Source: Gammaproteobacteria bacterium
Lineage (GTDB): Bacteria; Pseudomonadota; Gammaproteobacteria; Chromatiales; Chromatiaceae
NCBI GenBank assembly: GCA_020445405.1
Contig: JAGRGQ010000001.1
Coordinates: 1-64,000 of the forward strand
Length of the DNA: 64,000 bases
Reading direction: 5' to 3'
Of the stretch, positions 7,969 through 15,684 are shown in pieces. The number at the start of each line of letters is the position of its first letter. Position 1 is the first letter of the stretch. The notes below the pieces were generated by a model, which did not search any database, was not told the origin of the DNA, and saw only the letters and a list, made by a program, of their open reading frames with translations. A program made the position numbers and the translations under genes.

Positions 7969-10032
7969 ATGGAACCGGAAAAAACCAAAATAGGCAAATA
8001 CGAAATCCTGTCGGTGCTGGGGAAGGGGGCGATGGGAACGATATACAAAGGTATCGATCCCGTTATTCAGCGCCACGTCGCGATCAAGACAATCAGTTCA
8101 CATATTCCAAGCGCGGAGCAATCTGCGCTCAAAGAGCGTTTCATCCGGGAAGCGCAGGCGGCAGGGCGGCTGCAGCACATCAACATCGTAAGTATCTTCG
8201 AGTACGGAGAAGATGCGGACCAGGCCTTTATCGCGATGGAGTTTGTGGAGGGTGTAACCCTGACAGACAAGTTGCACGCCCGCGTTCAGTTCACGATCCC
8301 GGAAATCTGCAGCATCATGATAAAGGTGCTGAATGCGCTGGAATATGCCCACTCGATGGGCGTTGTGCACCGGGACATTAAGCCGGGTAACATCATATTG
8401 ACCGAAAGCGGTGAGGTAAAAGTCACCGATTTCGGTATCGCCCGGCTTGAGTCATCGACAATGACCCAGATCGGGACTGTTCTGGGAACACCGGGGTATA
8501 TGTCCCCCGAGCAGCTGGTGGGGGAGAATGTCGATAATCGTTCGGATATTTTTTCCGCCGGGGCGATGCTGTATGAGTTGCTGACAGGTGAAAAAGCCTA
8601 CAGCGGTACGACTTTTACATCGGTGATGTACAAAATACTGAATACCGATCCCATACCGCCGGCGAGTATCTGTCCTACAGTACCTGAAGCGTTCGATGAG
8701 ATCATCCGCAAAGCCCTGGAGAAAAAGCCAGAAAACCGCTATCAGAGCGCCGCTGCATTCGCGGCGGCGATCGCAGCTGTTGCGGAGGCCCGGTCCGGTG
8801 TCCGCGACGTAGACCATGCGGCAGCGACGTTGCATGACGTCCCCCGCGCCGCACCCACCCCCGCTGTTGCAAAGCCACAGCCTGCGCCTGAAGGAGACCG
8901 GACCCGATACCTTCAGGAGAGCGCAGATACAACCCGTATCATGCATCCGAAAACCAGCCGCGGTGGCAGGAGAGCTCTCTATACGGCTGCAGCGGTACTG
9001 ATTTCAGGTATCGCCGTCGTGGCGGGTTGGCCGCTGCTGCAGGAGATCATCGGACGGCGGCAGAGCCCGGTGGCGGTGCCGAAGCCCGCCCCGGGTGTGG
9101 TGGAGTCCGGCACGGCACAGCGCGATCCGGATGCGCGGGTTGCAGATACCACAACCGGATCCGTCCAGCGCGACACCGGCCAATCCACTGCCGGCCGTTA
9201 TACACCGGGGCAACAACTGAAAGAGTGCGATGCCTGTCCGGCGCTGGTGGTCATTCCTCCCGGCAGCTATATGCAGGGCTCACCTGAATCTGAGGCCGAT
9301 CGTCAGCCCAACGAGGGACCGCAGCACCTTACCCGCATCGACTATACACTGGCGGTGGGGAGATACGAGGTCACGCGCGGGGAGTACCGGCAGTTTGCAG
9401 CGGAGAGCGGTCATTCGTCCCAAGGCTGCAGTATCTACCAGGACAAATGGGTTGAAAGTGAGGATAGCGGCTGGCAGAACCCCGGCTATGAACAGACCGA
9501 CACACATCCGGCCACCTGCATCTCCTGGAATGATGCCACGGCTTATGTCAAGTGGCTCTCGGACAAGACACATCATCACTACCGACTATTGTCCTCGTCT
9601 GAGTGGGAATACATCGCCAAGGCGGGTTCCGCGGCAATCGGCCAATGGGGAGGCGATGCCGGTCAGGCATGCCAGTTCGCGAATATCGCGGATACATCCG
9701 CGGAGAAGCGATATAACGGCTGGACGGTGCATGGCTGCAATGACGGGTTTGTCTATACCGCGCCGGCCGGATCGTTCAAACCAAATGGCTTTTCAGTCTA
9801 CGATATGTTGGGCAATGTCTTCGAGTGGGTGGAGGATTGCTGGAAAGATGATTACCAAGGGGTGCCTGCCGATGGCGCGCCGTGGACCGCGGCCGGCTGC
9901 AGCGAGCGCGGTTTACGCGGCGGTTCCTGGTTCAGCATGCCAGCCTATGTACGGCCGGCATTTCGCAATCGCTTCACGCCTGAGCATCGCAGCAGCACCT
10001 TCGGTTTTCGGGTCGTCCGGCTACTGGATTGA
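7969..10032 (+). CDS. Membrane Ser/Thr protein kinase with C-terminal periplasmic FGE/SUMF1-like domain
   Basis: 687 residues. The kinase domain (about 10-270) is complete: glycine loop LGKGAMGTIYKG, VAIK Lys40, catalytic HRDIKPGN (Asp136), DFG 154-156, activation segment through GTPGYMSPEQ. A proline/alanine-rich linker contains Thr321/Thr322 in SADTTRIMHP. One transmembrane helix follows (about 335-353), and an FGE-sulfatase-like domain fills residues 420-687 (VVIPPGSYMQGSPESEADR through MLGNVFEWVEDCW and GLRGGSWFS). The two cysteines needed by genuine formylglycine-generating enzyme are replaced in the terminal segment (RGGSWFSMPAYVRPAFRNRF), so this domain is probably a non-catalytic sensor or protein-binding module. 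In Pseudomonas PpkA the corresponding periplasmic part is a VWA region and the FGE protein (TagR) is separate; here they are fused. Confidence 0.95.
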   Translation: MEPEKTKIGKYEILSVLGKGAMGTIYKGIDPVIQRHVAIKTISSHIPSAEQSALKERFIREAQAAGRLQHINIVSIFEYGEDADQAFIAMEFVEGVTLTDKLHARVQFTIPEICSIMIKVLNALEYAHSMGVVHRDIKPGNIILTESGEVKVTDFGIARLESSTMTQIGTVLGTPGYMSPEQLVGENVDNRSDIFSAGAMLYELLTGEKAYSGTTFTSVMYKILNTDPIPPASICPTVPEAFDEIIRKALEKKPENRYQSAAAFAAAIAAVAEARSGVRDVDHAAATLHDVPRAAPTPAVAKPQPAPEGDRTRYLQESADTTRIMHPKTSRGGRRALYTAAAVLISGIAVVAGWPLLQEIIGRRQSPVAVPKPAPGVVESGTAQRDPDARVADTTTGSVQRDTGQSTAGRYTPGQQLKECDACPALVVIPPGSYMQGSPESEADRQPNEGPQHLTRIDYTLAVGRYEVTRGEYRQFAAESGHSSQGCSIYQDKWVESEDSGWQNPGYEQTDTHPATCISWNDATAYVKWLSDKTHHHYRLLSSSEWEYIAKAGSAAIGQWGGDAGQACQFANIADTSAEKRYNGWTVHGCNDGFVYTAPAGSFKPNGFSVYDMLGNVFEWVEDCWKDDYQGVPADGAPWTAAGCSERGLRGGSWFSMPAYVRPAFRNRFTPEHRSSTFGFRVVRLLD

Positions 10033-10130
10033 TGCACTCTCCGGGCAGATTGTTTTTCCGGCATTTCCCCGTCCGGCCGGAACATGCCCGGGGGATTTGA
10101 TTAACGCAACAGATTAGGGAGGAGAGGATC

Positions 10131-10898
10131 ATGAGGGGTTTGAAATTGGCGGTTCTGCTGCCGTTGTCGGCGCTGCTCGCCGTTGGGTGTTCGGTCAAAG
10201 CTCCCACCATTGCGCATACCCATATAGGCCATGCCATAACCGGCTGGCGCACCACACCCGGTCAGCAGGGACTTCTGGTGGTCGCTGAAAACAAGGCGGT
10301 GGAGGCGCTGGAGCATGCACAGCGCGCCGCGCTGTATGGCAGTGACACCGATGCCGTCAAGGCCGAGGTTTCCAATGCGCTTATAGCCATAAATCCTCAG
10401 GGAACCGGCGCCAAATCGATTCAGGCCGAACCGCCCTTTGGACTGCAGCAGGCACTGGTAGGCGCCGTGGATCACATCACCTTCGCAGCGAATTCGGAGG
10501 ACGCCACGCAGAATGTCCGGGCCTTTGCGGAAGAGTTTGCCGCTAACAGCTCAGCGGTGGTTGAGCGCTGCAACCTGATTGAATTACTGGGTAAGGATAT
10601 TCAGGCCTCCTCCTCGGCGGAAGAGGTGGAAATACTGACTCGGGAGTTGTCGGCGCTGGCGGAGGCCAACCTGAACGGAATCGATGCTGACGGGGACGGC
10701 ATTACCGGCAACACACCCGAAGAACAGGGGGTTCGGCAGCTGCGTGCGGCACTCGATGCAGTGCTGGAACGGGAAGAGCCGCCCTATACCACGGTTAGCC
10801 AGTGGTATCTGTTCAATCTGATCAGATTGCCCACGGGCGAGTGGCGGTTCGAGGCTCCGCCCGCCGATACCGGCGGTGGCGGTGGCGGCGGATACTGA
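10131..10898 (+). CDS. Predicted lipoprotein with EF-hand-like calcium loop
   Basis: 255 residues. A lipoprotein signal peptide ends in LLAVGC with Cys20 as the lipidation site, and +2 Ser favours outer-membrane sorting in E. coli-type rules. The mature part is largely helical. Residues around NGIDADGDGITGNTPEEQG fit a DxDxDG calcium-binding loop. The C-terminus ends in a glycine run. A strong AGGGAGGAGAGG ribosome-binding site precedes the ATG, and the stop is directly followed by the next gene. No family is recognised. Its place just downstream of the membrane kinase suggests an outer-membrane partner of the kinase periplasmic domain, in the way TagQ is linked to TagR; this is an inference. 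Confidence 0.82.
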   Translation: MRGLKLAVLLPLSALLAVGCSVKAPTIAHTHIGHAITGWRTTPGQQGLLVVAENKAVEALEHAQRAALYGSDTDAVKAEVSNALIAINPQGTGAKSIQAEPPFGLQQALVGAVDHITFAANSEDATQNVRAFAEEFAANSSAVVERCNLIELLGKDIQASSSAEEVEILTRELSALAEANLNGIDADGDGITGNTPEEQGVRQLRAALDAVLEREEPPYTTVSQWYLFNLIRLPTGEWRFEAPPADTGGGGGGGY

Positions 10899-10907
10899 TT
10901 GACGGGC

Positions 10908-11975
10908 ATGCCGTCCATGCTGGAATCCTGCTTCACATTCAGGCGGATTGGCGCTGTCATACCGCTGCTGATCCTCAGCTTTTTTCATGCCACAGGCGCT
11001 GCTGCCGCAGCCTGCCTCGTTCCCGTGGCGCCAACGGATCTCTCCGCCTGCGAACAGGAATTGCAACAGAATCCGCGCGATATCCGGCTGCGCAGGGCGT
11101 TGACCGAGGCACTGATCGGGCTCGGAAAGCGCCGGGAGGCGATCAAGCTACTGGAAGCGGGACTGAAGCTCCACCCGGAAGATGAACAGATGCAGGAGAT
11201 GCTGAAACTTCAGCGAAGCTTTCTGGAAGAGAAGGCATGGGCGGAGAAGCAGCGCCTCAGTCGTGAAGAGAGTGTAACGGAAAAATCGGATCCCAGGATC
11301 AGGCTCAATGTCATCCGCTGCACGAAACTGAAAGGAGAAGCGGCACTGGAGGCCTGCGATGAGGGGTTGGCCGCACTCCCGGGGGATGTGGATCTCGTTC
11401 TGGGAAAAGCCGAAGCACTGCTGGATATGAATCGGATCGTTGAAGCCATCCTGTTGCTCAGAGAGGCCAGAGCGTCGCATGCTTCGAATACGCAGTTTGC
11501 GGAAATGGTGGGACGGGCGGAGGCGAAACGCAAACTCCTGTCCGGGCAGTGTTTCACGCGGCGCGGGGCAGAGGCGCTGAAAGCGTGCGATATCGCACTG
11601 CTGAAGGGTGCGGCTGACGAACTTCGGATTCAACGGCGGCGCGCCGACCTGCTGTTTGAACAAAACCGCGCCGCAGAAGCGTTGGCAGCGCACAAGGCGG
11701 CCAGAAGACTGAAATCCGCAAAAACCGGCGCCGATGATGGAGAGGTTGAAGAATCGGCGGTGCGGGAGAGGAGCGCGGAGGCTGCAGCGGCACCACCCAA
11801 GGTGGCCGTGGCGGAGCCAACGCCCGCAAAGCCCGCGGAAACGGTGTCCGAAGCCGAATCGCGCATCGATGGCGGGCAGGCGAAACGTGGCGCGAATGCG
11901 GCGGCGCCGTCACCGGTCACCGCACAGGTGACGCGTTACAGCAACGCACCATTGCGACCGGGAATTACCTACTAG
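10908..11975 (+). CDS. Exported TPR-like helical repeat protein
   Basis: About 355 residues. A signal peptide (IPLLILSFFHATGAAAA) precedes TPR-like helix pairs, for example IRLRRALTEALIGLGKRREA and VDLVLGKAEALLDMNRIVEA. Cysteine-containing repeats (ACEQELQQNP, ACDEGLAALP, ACDIALLKGA) each mark the start of a Sel1/TPR-like unit. The last 100 residues are low-complexity, Ala/Pro/Glu-rich. The ATG at 10908 or 10917 is more plausible than the TTG at 10899 that abuts the preceding stop. It is probably a periplasmic scaffold co-expressed with the lipoprotein. The TAG stop codon forms the edge of an inverted-repeat element that also occurs at 60992. Confidence 0.78.
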   Translation: MPSMLESCFTFRRIGAVIPLLILSFFHATGAAAAACLVPVAPTDLSACEQELQQNPRDIRLRRALTEALIGLGKRREAIKLLEAGLKLHPEDEQMQEMLKLQRSFLEEKAWAEKQRLSREESVTEKSDPRIRLNVIRCTKLKGEAALEACDEGLAALPGDVDLVLGKAEALLDMNRIVEAILLLREARASHASNTQFAEMVGRAEAKRKLLSGQCFTRRGAEALKACDIALLKGAADELRIQRRRADLLFEQNRAAEALAAHKAARRLKSAKTGADDGEVEESAVRERSAEAAAAPPKVAVAEPTPAKPAETVSEAESRIDGGQAKRGANAAAPSPVTAQVTRYSNAPLRPGITY

Positions 11976-12091
11976 GGCCTGTAAACACGATGCGAATACC
12001 CAGCGTTGGCACGCAAATGAGCCCGGTCGACCGAACGAGGTGCGCGGCAGGAAATGGCCTGCGTCGATGGGTATCCGCATCCAACAGGCCC
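11975..12091. repeat. 117-bp MITE-like element with terminal inverted repeats
   Basis: The left end GGGCCTGT-AAACACG-ATGCGAATACCCA (11975-12002) is matched by a near-reverse complement on the right, TGGGTATCCGCAT-CC-AACAGGCCC (12068-12091). The core is unrelated to any protein. The left end begins on the G of the TAG stop codon of the upstream gene, in the context CTAGGGCCTGT. The same CTAGGGCCTGT followed by AACAC and ATGCGGATACC is found at 60989-61017, again on a TAG stop. It sits between convergent genes, so as RNA it could fold into a long hairpin that may end transcription from either side. Confidence 0.7.
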
Positions 12092-12107
12092 CGGAGAAGA
12101 CCGCGGG

Positions 12108-15100
12108 TCAAGGGCAATCGCGGCTGAACGGAATTTGGGTGACGGGAATCGAATCCGCGCCCGGGCAGCCGGCCTGCTTCAGTTTCTGAATGATCTCCTG
12201 TTGCTCCGTGGCCAGACGGTAGAGCTGGCAGGCCAGCTCCTTCTGTCCGGCATATTGCCGTGCCAGAGATTGTGTCCGGTTACCGTTGCGCGTCAGCTCT
12301 TCCGTCAGATTACGGCACAAAGCGCCATCGGCATCCGCGCCGGTGCCGCGCTCGTCAACCGCCGCCCAGGTCCAGGCGGGCAGGTCCCCGTCATCCGGCC
12401 GGCTGGGCACTCTGCCGCCGCCACTCTCTCCCTTGTCGGCCGACCTGGACGACGCCGTTGCCTCTTCATCCCCGGCATCTTCCGGCGCCGGCACCGGAGC
12501 GGTCGTCTCCCGGACCGCCTGAACGACCGACCTGGCGTTTTCACCGGCGGCTTGCATTTTCGCCGGTGCGGCTGTCGTGTGATCACTCTCCCGATAGCAG
12601 CTGTTATTCGACCGACAGTCATTCACTGCCTCCTCCGGCGGCGATGGGGGATTTCTCCCCGCGGTTGCCGGCTCTGCCGTCTGCTCGGGCGCCGGTTCGG
12701 CGCACTGCTTCAGCGCGCTGTTCAGTTCGTCCAGCTTGGCTTTGGCCAGCACATGGGCGTGATTTGAAAGGCGCTGCTGCAGCGCCCGCATATCCTGCTC
12801 GCGACAGCTGCCGATCGCTGCATCCGCCTGCTGCAGAATCTGCCTTAGCTGCGAAATCCTGTTCTGCCCGGTGCTGATGGTCCGGTGCAGCTCCGGGCAG
12901 ACGCCGGGTGTGATCCCGTGCAGATTTTCCGCCGCTCTGTGCTGAAGATCGGCCGCCGCCGCCAGGTCTCCTGCAAGATACGCTTTTTCCGCCGCGTCAT
13001 TGTGATATCCGGCACTGCGCACTGCAGAGACCATGCCGTCGAGAGCGGCAATGGCCCTGCGTAAAGCACCGTGCTGTTGACCGGTCAGCGCCTGCGCCAA
13101 TGCCTCGGCCTTGTCCGCATCGCAGGCGTTGAGCGCATTGTCCACGCGGGCAAGCTGGTCGCGCAATCGGCCGATTCTTTCCCTCTGCCGGTCTACGCCG
13201 GCGGTCAGGTCCGGACAGCGTTGGAGATCGACTTTATCCAGCTGTGCCTCGGCCTGTTCCAGTTTGCCGGCAAGAAATGCCTGCCTGGAGCGATCCAGGG
13301 GTTCAGCCGCGGCAATCGCACTCTCCAGCGCGCCGGCGCTTGCGCGCAGAAGCTTGTGCGTCTGTCCGGCAAGTCGCCTCAGAAGCTCCAGAGCGGATTT
13401 TCGATCGCATGCGCGTACCACCCGATCGACACGCGTCAGAACAGTCCGCAATCGCCCGATCTTCGATAATCGCCGGGCGATATCGGCGCGGCGCATCTCG
13501 CACTGCGTCACACTGGCCTGCGAGAGAAGTTTCTCAGCCTCCGCCAGTTCCCCGTTGAGATAGGCCGATCCGGCAATGGAGAAGGCCCGGTCGGCTTCTA
13601 TTTCACGTCTCAGTTCCGCCAGCAGCCGGAGTGCTGTCGCAGGCGGATCTTCCAACGAGACCAGTTCCCCGACGGCGCTCTCCATAGCGGAAAAGTCGCA
13701 CCGCTCGAGCACACTTTTTGCCCGCTCAAACAGACCATCCAGCTCGACATGCGGCCTGTATGTCCAGTAGCGGACGGTAGCACCCGGCCTGACGCCGCTA
13801 TCTGCGGCCGGCTCCTGTCGCTCCACCTTCGCGGTGAGATCCTGTTGCGGCGCATCACTGCCCGGCAGGGAACTGCCGTTGAGCCCGATCTGTGCGAGCA
13901 GCGCTGCGACCTCGGCCTCCGCCATCCCCTGCAGATCGGGCATGCGCAGCTCCCGGACGTCGCTGTCGCCCGTTCCGCTCAGGGTTTTCGAACATGCCTC
14001 ACCCGACGCGACAAGTTGACGAATAGCGACCAGTTCAGATTCGGTTTTGGCGTACTCCGCCTGTGCCCGCTGGTAGGCTTCGCTGTCAAAATGCGGCAGT
14101 TCGAACCCGACATTATGCAGGTAATCGACGATTTCCGGCTGCAGTCTGCTCCAACCGTCAGACAGCGTCTGCACCTCTTTGCTCAGCAGAACCCGCTGCT
14201 CGCCGGAAACCGCCGTCTTCTGAATACCGCTATTGATTCGCTCGAACAGTGCCAGCTGCCCCTCAGAATTGCCGCGCTGCACCCTTACCCCGCCGGCACC
14301 TGCCGCGGCTTTCCCTTTCAGCGCCCCGGTGCTCGTTGCGACAAGTTCGGTGACGAACTCAAGGGTCTGCTGCGCTTCCCGTTTGACAGCGTCGAGTTCC
14401 GCGTCTAAATCCGCGATCAGGTCGATTTTCGATCGGGCCGACTCCAGCATCGTCTCCAGGTTCTGACGGCGTATTTCCAGGGTGGCGGGATTCAGCTCCT
14501 CCAGTTCCCGCAGGCTGTCGGCAAAGCGCTGATACCTGCGGAAGTCCGACTTGGCTTTCGCAAAAGCCGCTTCTGCTTCCAGCGCGGTGATATCCAGCGC
14601 GTCCCAGCTGCGGCTACATGCCGCGAGATAGTCGGGGATCTCCGCCTCGCTCAGGCCGGCGCTGCTGTCGAGGCAGGCACAGACCTCCTCTTTTCCCCGC
14701 GTCAACCTAACCCGGGCGCCGGCCAGCACTACCTGGACAATTGAGATACTCCCCCTCCATGATTCCGGCGCGGAGGACTGTTCAACGATCTTCCCGGCCT
14801 TCTGTCGCACTGCCTCGAGATCGCCGCTCTGCTGCAGGACCTGTCTGATGGAATCCGACCTTTCTGAAATCTCCTTCAGCAGTTTTTGCACTGCTGCAGC
14901 GGCCTCCGGATATTCCCGGCCAATCTCTTCCGCTCTTGCAGCGCGTGATTTTAACCGTTCCCGCTGTGCGTCGAGCTGCTGCGCCTCGTCCGGGTTGATA
15001 GCGGGACGCTCGAATTTGACCCGGTGGATGAGCGGAACCGTCTCTTCGGGCAGCCTGCTGCGGGGATGGTAAACCGCCGCCCTGACCCGTCCGGCGCCGG

Positions 15101-15275
15101 CGATTCTGAAAGATTGTCCGGGCATGTATTCTGCCGCCCGGACGAGGGAACAGCTATGACGATAAGGAAAATTGTCGTGGCAGGCTCGCACCGGTGCTGT
15201 CGGGAGCAACAGTGTCGCAAGTGCCGCCAGGGAGATCAGTCCGTAGCGTCTCCTTGTCGTTGTTCCTGCCTGCAC
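12108..15275 (-). CDS. Secreted PASTA-domain / cysteine-containing helical repeat protein
   Basis: About 1055 residues. I chose the GTG at 15275, preceded by CCGGAGAGCATAG; a TTG at 15320 is the longest option. A signal peptide (YGLISLAALATLLLPTAPVRA) precedes a region starting CHDNFPYRHSC. Next comes a long charged helical or coiled-coil stretch, then one PASTA domain (nt about 13750-13950; MPDLQGMAEAEVAALLAQIG to RPGATVRYWTY). After it are three units of about 105 residues, each with two conserved Cys (AYLNGELAEAEKLL, AFLAGKLEQAEAQL, AYLAGDLAAAADLQ), then a disordered Pro/Ala/Glu segment. PASTA domains are normally ligand-sensing parts of Ser/Thr kinases; here one is free in the periplasm. 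It is transcribed toward the kinase operon and away from the giant genes. Confidence 0.8.
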   Translation of the reverse strand: MQAGTTTRRRYGLISLAALATLLLPTAPVRACHDNFPYRHSCSLVRAAEYMPGQSFRIAGAGRVRAAVYHPRSRLPEETVPLIHRVKFERPAINPDEAQQLDAQRERLKSRAARAEEIGREYPEAAAAVQKLLKEISERSDSIRQVLQQSGDLEAVRQKAGKIVEQSSAPESWRGSISIVQVVLAGARVRLTRGKEEVCACLDSSAGLSEAEIPDYLAACSRSWDALDITALEAEAAFAKAKSDFRRYQRFADSLRELEELNPATLEIRRQNLETMLESARSKIDLIADLDAELDAVKREAQQTLEFVTELVATSTGALKGKAAAGAGGVRVQRGNSEGQLALFERINSGIQKTAVSGEQRVLLSKEVQTLSDGWSRLQPEIVDYLHNVGFELPHFDSEAYQRAQAEYAKTESELVAIRQLVASGEACSKTLSGTGDSDVRELRMPDLQGMAEAEVAALLAQIGLNGSSLPGSDAPQQDLTAKVERQEPAADSGVRPGATVRYWTYRPHVELDGLFERAKSVLERCDFSAMESAVGELVSLEDPPATALRLLAELRREIEADRAFSIAGSAYLNGELAEAEKLLSQASVTQCEMRRADIARRLSKIGRLRTVLTRVDRVVRACDRKSALELLRRLAGQTHKLLRASAGALESAIAAAEPLDRSRQAFLAGKLEQAEAQLDKVDLQRCPDLTAGVDRQRERIGRLRDQLARVDNALNACDADKAEALAQALTGQQHGALRRAIAALDGMVSAVRSAGYHNDAAEKAYLAGDLAAAADLQHRAAENLHGITPGVCPELHRTISTGQNRISQLRQILQQADAAIGSCREQDMRALQQRLSNHAHVLAKAKLDELNSALKQCAEPAPEQTAEPATAGRNPPSPPEEAVNDCRSNNSCYRESDHTTAAPAKMQAAGENARSVVQAVRETTAPVPAPEDAGDEEATASSRSADKGESGGGRVPSRPDDGDLPAWTWAAVDERGTGADADGALCRNLTEELTRNGNRTQSLARQYAGQKELACQLYRLATEQQEIIQKLKQAGCPGADSIPVTQIPFSRDCP

Positions 15276-15684
15276 CCTATGCTCTCCGGCCCGCTCGAGA
15301 TTGTGAGGGGTGTCGGGCAACGCACAAATGTGGCCGTTACCTCCCCTTTCTCCTGTAGTCAGGGATTCTTTCCTATACTAAGCCAAGTGGATGAATAATT
15401 CACAAATTCATTTGGACTTCATGAAGGGACGGTATTGCTGCCTGGAGCATCCAGAGGGGCGTATGCGATGGGTATGAACGGATACCGATTAAGCTAAGTC
15501 CGGTCCTGGTTTTCCCGGCGCCGGGCGGGATGCATTTTGATAAACCGGGGAGGGAGGCGCTTCCGGGGTGAATTTCGGGGAAGTTTTGACCTCGGTCAAA
15601 GCGATGGGATTATACCCGGGATAGCAGCGGCCTTCCCCTATACCCTATCAGGGCACAGCCCTCGGGCCTTCTGTCAGGCAAGCG
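15276..15684. other. Divergent intergenic region upstream of the giant-protein operon
   Basis: About 400 bases between the leftward PASTA gene and the rightward giant gene 1. It has AT-richer stretches (around 15380-15425) that could be the promoter of the PASTA gene or an UP-type element, and a clear sigma70-like site near the giant gene, listed separately. No small gene is supported. Confidence 0.5.
15586..15615 (+). promoter_or_regulatory. Candidate promoter and FNR-like palindrome for the giant-protein operon
   Basis: TTGACC (15586-15591) and TTATAC (15610-15615) form a sigma70-like pair with 18 bp spacing; ATTATA gives 17. The -35 lies within the perfect palindrome TTGAC-CTCG-GTCAA (15586-15599). 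This half-site pair resembles CRP/FNR-family boxes (TTGAT-N4-ATCAA) with one symmetrical change. A factor bound there would cover the -35 and probably repress. The start codon of giant gene 1 is 70 bp downstream. Confidence 0.5.

Noticed and set aside
7969-10032. Formylglycine-generating (sulfatase-activating) activity for the FGE-like domains
   Set aside because: The active-site cysteine pair is missing in both FGE-like proteins and no sulfatase gene is nearby. A structural or sensory role is preferred.
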